Below, piece by piece: positions 24,846-34,144 of a stretch of DNA of 64,000 nucleotides (the stretch's first letter is position 1; the number at the start of each line of letters is the position of its first letter). Source of the DNA: Caballeronia terrestris (GTDB taxonomy: Bacteria > Pseudomonadota > Gammaproteobacteria > Burkholderiales > Burkholderiaceae); the NCBI RefSeq assembly GCF_001544515.1, contig NZ_FCOL02000011.1:108735-172734 (forward strand), written 5' to 3'. A program made the position numbers and the translations under genes. Under the pieces are notes generated by a model. The model saw only the letters and a list, made by a program, of their open reading frames with translations. It was not told the DNA's origin and did no database searches.

Positions 24846-25112
24846 ATGCATCTGCTCGTCTGGAACCTGCCGCGCCGCTGCGCCGCGTCCGAGGTCCGGC
24901 GCTTTCTCGAAACCGAACTGGGCGGATACGTAGCGGAAATCGCGGTCTACGGCGCGGGCACCTCCGACGCCTACGCGCAAGCCAGGCTGACCACCGACGT
25001 GCCGTACATCGGCGAGGCGATTGCGCAGCGCCTGTGCCATCAGCGTCTGCGGGACGTGCCGCTGAAGGCGCGCGCGTCCGTCGCCGGGGATGCATCGACT
25101 CGATTGCATTGA
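24846..25112 (+). CDS. Small RRM-like protein
   Basis: An 88-residue protein starting MHLLVWNLPRR. LLVWNLP (3-9) matches the RNP2 strand of RNA-recognition motifs, and the order strand, helix (SEVRRFLETELGG), strand (EIAVYG), strand (AYAQARLTT), helix (IGEAIAQRL), strand fits the RRM fold; the RNP1 motif is weak. This is inference from pattern, not a confirmed family. I chose the ATG at 24846, with GGTGAG just upstream; a GTG at 24837 overlaps the stop of the small membrane ORF. The codon bias matches its neighbours. Confidence 0.55.
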   Translation: MHLLVWNLPRRCAASEVRRFLETELGGYVAEIAVYGAGTSDAYAQARLTTDVPYIGEAIAQRLCHQRLRDVPLKARASVAGDASTRLH

Positions 25113-25134
25113 AGCGCGATAGAACGGAACACCC

Positions 25135-26016
25135 CTATCCCGCGCGCGCCAGCATCACCCCGATCAGCGCGACGGCGAACCCCGCCACCTGCACCGCGCC
25201 CAGCGTCTCCCCGAACGCAAGATAACTTTCAACCGCAGCCAGCGGCGGCGCGAGAAACAGCAGCGCCGTCGCGCGCGATGCGTCGCCGCGCCGGACCATC
25301 CAGACGAGAAGTGTCGTCGCGACGCCCGACAGCATCACGATCCCCCACGCGAGCGAAAGCCACGTCACCGTCGACGCCACGAAGCGATGCTCGCCGAGCG
25401 CCCACACGAGAACCCCCGCGACGAGCGCCGCGCCGATGTTCTGCAGCGCGCTCGCGCTGCGGATGTCGGCGCTGGCGAGCGACGTCTTCTGATACAGCGT
25501 GCCCGCCGTGATCGCGACGACCGACAGCACCGCCACCGTCACGACGAACCACTGCGGCACGCCGCCCGACGCGTGCGCCGCCTGCGAGCCGCCAGAAGCG
25601 ATCTTCGGCGAAAGTACGAGCGCGACGCCCGCGAGTCCCAGCGCGAGACCGGCCCACGCGCGCCTCGACAGGCGCTCGCCGAAGAGCCGCGCCGCGATCG
25701 CCGCGGTCAGAAGCGGCTGCAGCGCCCCGAGCAGCGCCATCACGCCGGCGCCGACCCCCTGCGCGACGGCCCAGTATCCCGCGCCCAGATAGACGCCCTG
25801 CAACAGCGCGCCGGCAAAAAGATGCCGCGCGGCGTCGCGTCCGCGTGGCCAGCGCACGCGCGCGATCAGCGCAATCGCGACGAACAGCAGCGCCGTGCCG
25901 CAAAAGCGCGCGAGCAGATAGAGATTGGGATCGACGTAAGGCGTGATCGCCCGGGCGACGATGAAACCCGTCGACCACAGGAAGACGAAGACGGCGGCGA
26001 CGAGGAACGTGACCAT
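25135..26016 (-). CDS. EamA-family (DMT) transporter
   Basis: A 293-residue membrane protein with ten predicted TM segments in two EamA repeats of five (first beginning VTFLVAAVFVFLWSTGFIVAR, second around QWFVVTVAVLSVVAITAG). WSTGFIVAR and PLLTAAIAARLFGE are typical of the drug/metabolite transporter superfamily. These proteins export amino acids, metabolites or drugs; the substrate here is unknown. It converges with the small RRM-like gene on the other strand. Confidence 0.88.
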   Translation of the reverse strand: MVTFLVAAVFVFLWSTGFIVARAITPYVDPNLYLLARFCGTALLFVAIALIARVRWPRGRDAARHLFAGALLQGVYLGAGYWAVAQGVGAGVMALLGALQPLLTAAIAARLFGERLSRRAWAGLALGLAGVALVLSPKIASGGSQAAHASGGVPQWFVVTVAVLSVVAITAGTLYQKTSLASADIRSASALQNIGAALVAGVLVWALGEHRFVASTVTWLSLAWGIVMLSGVATTLLVWMVRRGDASRATALLFLAPPLAAVESYLAFGETLGAVQVAGFAVALIGVMLARAG

Positions 26017-26093
26017 GACGGCGAGGCATCCGGGGGAAAGCCGCAGTATCGGCGGGGCGGGGTGCGCCGTCTTGTTCAGCGCTGCAATGACGT

Positions 26094-26279
26094 CTATTCG
26101 ATCGAAAAAGTATCGAGCGGCTGGTTCGCGCGGGCATCGCCCGCGAAGCGCGCGGCGAGTTGCTCGTAAAGGCGACGGGCTTCGTCGAGCGTGAGATCGA
26201 TCCAGTATGGGTCGCCGGCGGCGTCGTTCAGGCGCTCAGGCGGGAACTGGATCTCGATGACGATTCCCTTCTTGTACAT
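26094..26279 (-). CDS. Small conserved-looking protein of unknown function
   Basis: A 61-residue soluble protein (MYKKGIVIEIQFPPERLND...DLTLDEARRLYEQLAARF) with a GAAAGGG ribosome binding site. The composition (one strand, an acidic turn, an amphipathic helix) is that of a small folded protein, and codon use matches its neighbours. I do not recognise a family. It lies 78 bases upstream of the EamA gene on the same strand and may share a transcript with it. Confidence 0.6.
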   Translation of the reverse strand: MYKKGIVIEIQFPPERLNDAAGDPYWIDLTLDEARRLYEQLAARFAGDARANQPLDTFSIE

Positions 26280-26393
26280 GGGGAGGCCCTTTCAGGAAAA
26301 CTCCGAGTCTAGCAACCGACAGGCCCGCGATTACGCACCCGCAGGAAAGACAGCATCAAGCGCGGACGGGTTGACGCATCGGCTCCGTGCGTC

Positions 26394-27368
26394 TCAAAAA
26401 CTCAACGCGAGCCCGACCGATGCGCCCGAAATGTTCTGCCCGAACGCATAGCGCCCGACCAGCCGCACGCGCGAGAACATCTTCGTGACGGCGCTGGTAT
26501 CGAGTTCGAGCCCGGCACCGAGCGATGTCAGGTGATTGAAGCCGAGCACGCCGGCCTGGCTGCCGAGATATGTCGAATGCGACAGTTCGAGCACGTAGCG
26601 CAACGGCTTGTGCAGCACGATGGCGCCGGTCGGCGCGCGCCAGCGCGCGTAGAGATTGACGGTCTGCGCGTCCGAACTGCCGCTCGCCGCCGACGATCCC
26701 GCGAAGCTCTGCAAATGGATATAGCTGTAACGCCACTCGACGTCGATTTCATAGGCTTCGCGCACGAGTTCGTAGTCCAGCATCACGGCGCCGCCCAGTC
26801 CGTACACGCTCAGCGAACCGTTCGTCAGGAAGTCGATGTCCTGGTCCACATGTTGATTGATGTAGAACTGCGCGGCCTGCGCGTCGCTCACCGCCTCACC
26901 GAGCGAGAAATTGAAGATCGGCCGGAAGACGAGCGTCTTGTCGGCGTTCAGCGGAAAGTCCCAGCCGATGCCGCCCGTCGCGGATACGTTGGTCCAGCGC
27001 GTCGGCAGCTTGCGGCGCTCTTCGCCGTCGGTGACGACGAAGGTCGGGTCGTAGCGGCTGCCGCCGATCGCGCCTTCCAGATAGAGCGGAAAGCGCTTGC
27101 TGAGCGTGAAGCCGCCGCCGACTTGCGTGAGCGCGAGGGAAGGGTTGCCGGTCGTGCCGTCGCGAATGCTGAGCGAACTCGCCGAGAGATCCGGCACCGC
27201 CGAGTAACCCATCAACGCGAGCACGGTATCGGAGCGCTTCTGAATGTTGCCGCCGACGACATGAAACTGCGGCCGCGTGGCCTCTTGAGCGCGCGCCGCG
27301 GAGACGAGGCACAAGCAGGTAAGGACGCCTGCGAGCAGCGCACGCGGACGGTTTTGTTTAGTAGACAC
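26394..27368 (-). CDS. Outer-membrane beta-barrel protein
   Basis: A 324-residue exported protein: a signal peptide (RALLAGVLTCLCLVSAARA) and a mature part of alternating short amphipathic strands ending in VGLALSF, the terminal Phe expected for BamA-dependent insertion. Strands such as RYVLELSHSTYLG and RVRLVGRYAFG support a barrel. It resembles solitary autotransporter-type barrels (Omp_AT-like), but I am not certain of the family. No passenger domain is present. It is transcribed away from glgP, with 285 bases between the two starts. Confidence 0.65.
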   Translation of the reverse strand: MSTKQNRPRALLAGVLTCLCLVSAARAQEATRPQFHVVGGNIQKRSDTVLALMGYSAVPDLSASSLSIRDGTTGNPSLALTQVGGGFTLSKRFPLYLEGAIGGSRYDPTFVVTDGEERRKLPTRWTNVSATGGIGWDFPLNADKTLVFRPIFNFSLGEAVSDAQAAQFYINQHVDQDIDFLTNGSLSVYGLGGAVMLDYELVREAYEIDVEWRYSYIHLQSFAGSSAASGSSDAQTVNLYARWRAPTGAIVLHKPLRYVLELSHSTYLGSQAGVLGFNHLTSLGAGLELDTSAVTKMFSRVRLVGRYAFGQNISGASVGLALSF

Positions 27369-27653
27369 GGCGCCCGTCGATGTGAACGTGAGGATCGCGA
27401 ATCATAGCGATGACCGTTCGGCGCTTTGTGGCTAATTGTTGCAGCAGCGTGTCGGGCGGCCGCGCGACTGGCGAAAAAATCATCGATTCGCCGCGCATAC
27501 CAAAAAAAATAAAACTAGCGTAACCTGCACCTTCGTCCTCGCGACGACCGGCTGGCGCGGCTCGCCGCCTTACATTCGTGCATGCGGGCGAATGGCGGCA
27601 CGCGGACTGCCTCGTTGCAGAGTTGCACAAGTTGTAAAAAACCGGAGGCTTCG

Positions 27654-30107
<2,454 letters not shown>

Positions 30108-30137
30108 GCGGGGTGTTTTGCGGCGTTTCGGCCTATG

Positions 30138-30545
30138 TCAGGCGGCCGGCGCTGACGTGTTACGCGCGTGTTTTTCGATCGCCTCGTGCACAAGTCTGGC
30201 GAGGCGGTCGGCGAATTCCCGCTCCTTGGTGATGATCACTTCGCGCTCGCCGTCGGGCGTCGTCACGAGCAGTTGGTAAATGACGTCCTGCGTGATCCAC
30301 GAGAGATAGCCGACCACGGCGATCATCACGCCGAGCACGAGCGCCGCTCCCGATCCGATAAATACGCCGCCGACAACCGCTGCCAGGCCAACTACGCCCA
30401 TGATGATCGGCAGCGGCTTCTTGCGGTCGATCCGCACGACGCGCGCCGAGCGCAAATCACGCAGCGGAAACATCTGGCCAGCAGCGCTCAGGCCCACGCG
30501 CGACAGCGTGACGCCGCGTTCGTTGAATGGAGGTTCCGTTTGCAT
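30138..30545 (-). CDS. DUF6232-like two-TM membrane protein
   Basis: A 135-residue protein with an N-terminal soluble strand-rich part (FNERGVTLSRVGL, FPLRDLRSARVVR), two adjacent TM segments around 45-85 (PIIMGVVGLAAVVGGVFIG and AALVLGVMIAVVGYLSW), and a C-terminal part (QLLVTTPDGEREVI followed by a helix). The layout matches the QacE-like family now called DUF6232. Function is unknown. It converges with glgP and is followed by divergent YciI. Confidence 0.65.
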   Translation of the reverse strand: MQTEPPFNERGVTLSRVGLSAAGQMFPLRDLRSARVVRIDRKKPLPIIMGVVGLAAVVGGVFIGSGAALVLGVMIAVVGYLSWITQDVIYQLLVTTPDGEREVIITKEREFADRLARLVHEAIEKHARNTSAPAA

Positions 30546-30747
30546 TGGGTTCCGAAGGTAGCGTCCGAATCAAGCGCGCAGGTTACCAGAGTTGGGTGGT
30601 TTTTCGCATCGCGCGAAGTGGCTGTTCGGCGACGCGTTGCCCGAAGCTGCGCGCATAAATCGCACGTTCGCTAAAAATTTTCCCGCGATGTGTCGATTTG
30701 GCCGCTCGTCAAACGACGTTCCAGTGAGCCCACTACTGGAGACGTCG

Positions 30748-31116
30748 ATGAAATATCTCTGCCTGATCTATCTCGACGAACGTAAGCTCGACGCGTTTTC
30801 GTCGTCCGAATTCGACGCGCTCGTCAAAGAATCCCTCGACAACGACGAACGCATGCGCGAAAGCGGCCATTACGTGACGTCGAATGCATTGCAATCGACG
30901 CAGGCGGCAACTTCGCTGCGGATGCAGGACGGGCATGTTTCAGTGACGGACGGGCCCTTTGCCGAGACCAAGGAGCAGCTTGGCGGGTTCATCCTGATCG
31001 AGGCGCAGGATCTGAACGACGCGATTCGCGTGGCATCGCGGATCCCGCCCGGGCGGCTCGGCGGCGTCGAACTGAGACCCGTCCGGGACCTGAGCGCTTG
31101 GGGCGCCATCGATTGA
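30748..31116 (+). CDS. YciI-family protein
   Basis: A 122-residue protein of the YciI/YCII superfamily. [13 protein letters not shown] starts the ferredoxin-like fold and [20 protein letters not shown] is the family signature with the His/Asp-type active-site region. Members are often paired with sigma factors or VOC proteins; no sigma factor is present here, but a VOC gene follows 25 bases later. The ATG at 30748 follows CTGGAGACG. The reaction is not established. Confidence 0.88.
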   Translation: MKYLCLIYLDERKLDAFSSSEFDALVKESLDNDERMRESGHYVTSNALQSTQAATSLRMQDGHVSVTDGPFAETKEQLGGFILIEAQDLNDAIRVASRIPPGRLGGVELRPVRDLSAWGAID

Positions 31117-31141
31117 CCGCGAAAATCAAAGGAGCGAGACG

Positions 31142-31534
31142 ATGCAACCTGACTTTCTCAAGACGAGTCGCGCGTTCAGCGGCTATTCCGCGAACGATAT
31201 TCCGAAAGCTAAGTCGTTCTATGGCGAGACGCTCGGCCTCGACGTGTCCGAGTCCAACGGAATGCTGACGCTGCATTTCGCGGGTGGCAGGGACGTGCTG
31301 ATCTACCCCAAGCCGAATCACACACCCGCTACGTTCACGGTGCTCAACTTCCCGGTGGAAAACGTCGACGACGCCGTCGATACGCTTTCGCAGCGAGGCG
31401 TGCGCTTCGAGCACTACGACGAGCCCAATCTGAAGACGGGCGCGAAGGGCATCTGCCGGGCGAGCGGCGGCCCGGTGATCGCATGGTTCAGGGACCCCGC
31501 AGGGAACGTGATCTCGGTGCTGGAGGCTGGCTGA
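31142..31534 (+). CDS. VOC/glyoxalase-fold protein
   Basis: A 130-residue vicinal oxygen chelate protein with two paired beta-alpha-beta-beta-beta modules: [24 protein letters not shown] in the first and [21 protein letters not shown] in the second, ending [14 protein letters not shown]. Family members act as dioxygenases, isomerases or resistance proteins. Its position directly after YciI, with AAAGGAG before the ATG, suggests an operon. Substrate unknown. Confidence 0.85.
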   Translation: MQPDFLKTSRAFSGYSANDIPKAKSFYGETLGLDVSESNGMLTLHFAGGRDVLIYPKPNHTPATFTVLNFPVENVDDAVDTLSQRGVRFEHYDEPNLKTGAKGICRASGGPVIAWFRDPAGNVISVLEAG

Positions 31535-31585
31535 CGGCGCAGCGGGCGGCGGGGATTGGCGCCGCCTGCAGCCGGGCCGCACGCG

Positions 31586-32263
31586 CTACAGGCCGAATCG
31601 CTTGAGAAACACCGGAAGCAACTGCGCGATGAATACGGCGGACATCACCCACACAATGATGGCATTCTTGGCGTCCGACACGTCAGTATTCGTCGCGTAG
31701 TTCGACTTGATGACAGCGACGTCGGTCTTCACGATTACCATGTCCGACTGCAAGACGGCTACGTCGGTCTTCAAGACGGCCACGTCGCTCTTGAGTGTAA
31801 TGACGTCCGTTTTCAGTACGACGACGTCCGACTTCAGTACGGCGACGTCCTTCTTCAGCACGGACACATCTGTCTTCAGTTCAGCGACATCTGTCTTCAA
31901 CACAGCAACGTCTGTCTTGAGCACAGCGACATCGGTTTTCAAGACGGCCACATCCGTCTTCATCACGGAGACATCGGTTTTCAGGACCGCGACGTCGGAC
32001 TTCAGTACGGTGACATCGGTTTTCAAGACCGCGACATCTGCTTTAAGCACGGAGACATCGGTCTTCAAGATCGAAACGTCCGTCCTCAGCACGATGACAT
32101 CGGCTTTCAGAACCGAGACGTCTGTCTTGAGAACGTTCACGTCGGTCTTCAATACAGAGCCGTCAGCCTTCAAGAGTCCGATATCCTTCTTCATCACAGC
32201 GATATCGCTCGTCACCGACGGCAAAGCTCGTTCAAGACTCGATACTCGTTTAACGCGTTGCAT
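31586..32263 (-). CDS. Heptad-repeat coiled-coil protein with a C-terminal TM anchor
   Basis: A 225-residue protein. After a 20-residue head come 24 tandem heptads (residues 21-188) of the form VAVLKTD, with small changes, then a spacer and one TM segment near residues 201-220 (AIIVWVMSAVFIAQLLPVFL). The repeat predicts a long parallel coiled coil, about 25 nm by 0.15 nm per residue, anchored in the inner membrane by its C-terminus. The ATG at 32263 has AAAGGAG upstream. There is no signal peptide and no recognised family. The encoding DNA is a 21-bp minisatellite (31700-32203), which may vary in copy number between strains. Confidence 0.75.
   Translation of the reverse strand: MQRVKRVSSLERALPSVTSDIAVMKKDIGLLKADGSVLKTDVNVLKTDVSVLKADVIVLRTDVSILKTDVSVLKADVAVLKTDVTVLKSDVAVLKTDVSVMKTDVAVLKTDVAVLKTDVAVLKTDVAELKTDVSVLKKDVAVLKSDVVVLKTDVITLKSDVAVLKTDVAVLQSDMVIVKTDVAVIKSNYATNTDVSDAKNAIIVWVMSAVFIAQLLPVFLKRFGL
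31700..32203 (-). repeat. 21-bp coding minisatellite, about 24 units
   Basis: Twenty-four diverged 21-bp units, each encoding one V-x-V-L-K-x-D heptad of the gene at 31586-32263. Units keep the frame throughout; synonymous differences show that the array is not newly duplicated as a block. Confidence 0.85.
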
Positions 32264-32648
32264 GGTCGGTGGCTCCTTTCCTGTTCCATTCGTTGAAGGG
32301 CCGCCTGCGTGAGGGTAAATCCTTTGGAGCGTTCCCATGTCCAGCCTCGATCCTATCTCGATCCACTATCTCAAAAAAGTCGCAAAACCTCATATCCCTG
32401 GGATCGAGTCAGTTCAAACATCAATGTAGTCATCCTGACGTTCGTCAAGACCTGAAGCGCAGTGCAACGGCGTCAGTGTACGAGGAATGAGGCGTCGAAA
32501 ACCGTCATTAGCCATCCGGCGGAGGCCCGTTATCAGCGCAGCGCATACCCATATACCCTTACTCAGAACAATGCCAAAACTTGCATATCGGATTTCTTCG
32601 ATATATATTTCGGTCCAAGACGATTTAGAAGACCCCGTCAGCACCCAA
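32264..32648. other. Intergenic stretch before the ArsR-like gene
   Basis: About 385 bases with no supported gene; reading frames here have atypical codon use. The right end contains the inverted repeat at 32585-32604. Both the heptad-repeat gene and the ArsR-like gene should have their promoters in this region. Confidence 0.5.
32585..32604. promoter_or_regulatory. Inverted repeat upstream of the ArsR-like gene
   Basis: Arms ATATCG (32585-32590) and CGATAT (32599-32604) with an 8-base gap, about 45 bases before the ArsR-like start. This spacing suits a dimeric winged-helix repressor, so it is a candidate autoregulatory operator. Confidence 0.4.
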
Positions 32649-32945
32649 ATGGACATCGACGCAATTCACAAGGCCCTCGCCAATCCGGTCCGCCGCGAGA
32701 TTCTCGCGTGGCTGAAGGACCCGGAGGTGCATTTCAGCCAGCAGCATATGCCGCTGGCGAATGGCGTCTGCGCGGGTCAGATCGACGAGCGCTGTGCGAT
32801 GTCCCAGTCCACCGTTTCGGCGCATCTCGCCACGCTGCACAAGGCGGGACTCGTCACGTCGAAGCGGATCGGCCAGTGGGTCTTTTTCAAGCGCGACGAG
32901 GCCGTGATCCAGGCGTTCCTGGACCACATCAACAAGGGCCTCTAG
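32649..32945 (+). CDS. ArsR-family transcriptional regulator
   Basis: A 98-residue winged-helix protein. MDIDAIHKALANPVRREILAWL is the ArsR dimer and first-helix pattern, and MSQSTVSAHLATLHKAGLV is the DNA-recognition helix; RIGQWVFFKRDE is the wing. Classical metal-binding CxC is absent, although Cys residues occur at about 44 and 53, so it may sense electrophiles rather than metal. The ATG at 32649 is chosen at the conserved start. The ene-reductase gene follows on the same strand after 86 bases, a common pairing in this group of bacteria. Confidence 0.85.
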   Translation: MDIDAIHKALANPVRREILAWLKDPEVHFSQQHMPLANGVCAGQIDERCAMSQSTVSAHLATLHKAGLVTSKRIGQWVFFKRDEAVIQAFLDHINKGL

Positions 32946-33031
32946 ACGCTCAGGCTCGCGCCGATCGTTCAGCTTGCAGTAGCTTTCGAAACACTTCCAG
33001 ATAGCTTGTAAATCACTTAGGATCACTAGCC

Positions 33032-34093
33032 ATGACAACTCTTTTCGACCCGCTCAAAGTAGGCGCGCTTACGCTTCGCAACCGCATCGTCATGGCTCCG
33101 CTCACGCGTCAGCGCGCGGGCGTCGAGCGCGTGCCGAACGCGCTGATGGCCAAGTACTACGGCGACCGTGCAGCCGCCGGGCTCATCCTCAGCGAAGCAA
33201 CGTCCGTCACGCCGCAAGGCGTCGGTTATGCCGATACTCCCGGCATCTGGTCGGATGAACAGGTCGAAGGCTGGAAGCTCGTCACGAAGGCCGTACACGA
33301 CGCTGGCGGCAAGATCTTCCTGCAACTGTGGCACGTCGGCCGCGTCTCGGACCCGGTGTTCCTGAACGGCGAACTGCCGGTCGCGCCGAGCGCCATCGCG
33401 CCGTCGGGGCATGTCAGCCTCGTGCGTCCGAAGCGTGAATTCGTGACGCCGCGCGCGCTTGAAATCGACGAGATCCCGGGCATCGTCGCAGCTTATCGCA
33501 AGGGCGCGGAAAACGCGAAGCGCGCGGGTTTCGACGGCGTCGAAGTGCACGGCGCGAACGGCTATCTGCTCGACCAGTTCCTGCAGGACAGCACCAACAA
33601 GCGCACCGACATCTACGGCGGTCCGATCGAAAACCGCGCGCGCTTGCTGCTCGAAGTGACGGACGCCTGTATCGAAGTGTGGGGCGCGGACCGCGTCGGC
33701 GTTCACCTCGCGCCGCGCGCCGACTCGCATACGATGGGCGACAGCGACCGCGCCGCCACCTTTGGCTACGTGGCGCGCGAACTCGGCGCGCGCAAGATCG
33801 CGTTCATCGCGGCGCGCGAGTACGTCGGGGAGGACAGCCTGGGACCGCAACTGAAGAAGGCTTTCGGCGGCGTCTATATCGCGAACGAGAAGTTCACGAA
33901 GGAAAGTGCGCAGGCCGCGCTCGATCGCGGCGACGCCGACGCCGTCGCCTGGGGCCAGCCGTTCATCGCGAACGCGGATCTCGTGCGCCGCTTCGAAGTC
34001 GATGCCGCGCTCAACGCGCCGGACGCGTCGACGTTCTACGCGCCGGGCGCCGAAGGCTATACCGACTATCCGATGCTGGAAACAGCGGATTGA
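33032..34093 (+). CDS. nemA: Old yellow enzyme-type alkene reductase
   Basis: A 353-residue FMN-dependent ene-reductase (NemA/XenB group) that reduces activated carbon-carbon double bonds and often nitro compounds with NAD(P)H. Motifs: VMAPLTRQRAG (FMN phosphate region), FLQLWHVGRVSDP, FDGVEVHGANGYLLDQFLQ with the His/Asn substrate pair, and VGVHLAPR near the C-terminal half. It is soluble and cytoplasmic. The neighbouring ArsR-like regulator suggests induction by electrophiles such as N-ethylmaleimide, as in E. coli NemR-NemA, though with a different regulator family. Confidence 0.92.
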   Translation: MTTLFDPLKVGALTLRNRIVMAPLTRQRAGVERVPNALMAKYYGDRAAAGLILSEATSVTPQGVGYADTPGIWSDEQVEGWKLVTKAVHDAGGKIFLQLWHVGRVSDPVFLNGELPVAPSAIAPSGHVSLVRPKREFVTPRALEIDEIPGIVAAYRKGAENAKRAGFDGVEVHGANGYLLDQFLQDSTNKRTDIYGGPIENRARLLLEVTDACIEVWGADRVGVHLAPRADSHTMGDSDRAATFGYVARELGARKIAFIAAREYVGEDSLGPQLKKAFGGVYIANEKFTKESAQAALDRGDADAVAWGQPFIANADLVRRFEVDAALNAPDASTFYAPGAEGYTDYPMLETAD

Positions 34094-34115
34094 GTTATCG
34101 CTCGCTTCAAGCGCG

Positions 34116-34140
34116 AAACAGCGGCTTCGGCCGCTGTTTT
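34116..34140 (+). terminator. Bidirectional terminator between nemA and uvrA2
   Basis: Ten-base perfect arms AAACAGCGGC and GCCGCTGTTT closed by a TTCG tetraloop and followed by TTTT; the upstream A run makes it work on the other strand as well. It separates two convergent genes. Confidence 0.88.
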
Positions 34141-34144
34141 CGGT

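Noticed and set aside
31535..31585. GC-rich imperfect stem after the VOC gene
   Set aside because: The arms mismatch and lack a T run; support is too weak to list as a terminator.
31707..32312. Repeated plus-strand frames and regularly spaced repeats near the heptad gene, considered as CRISPR-like
   Set aside because: The repeats are directly contiguous 21-bp coding units without spacers; no cas genes are present.
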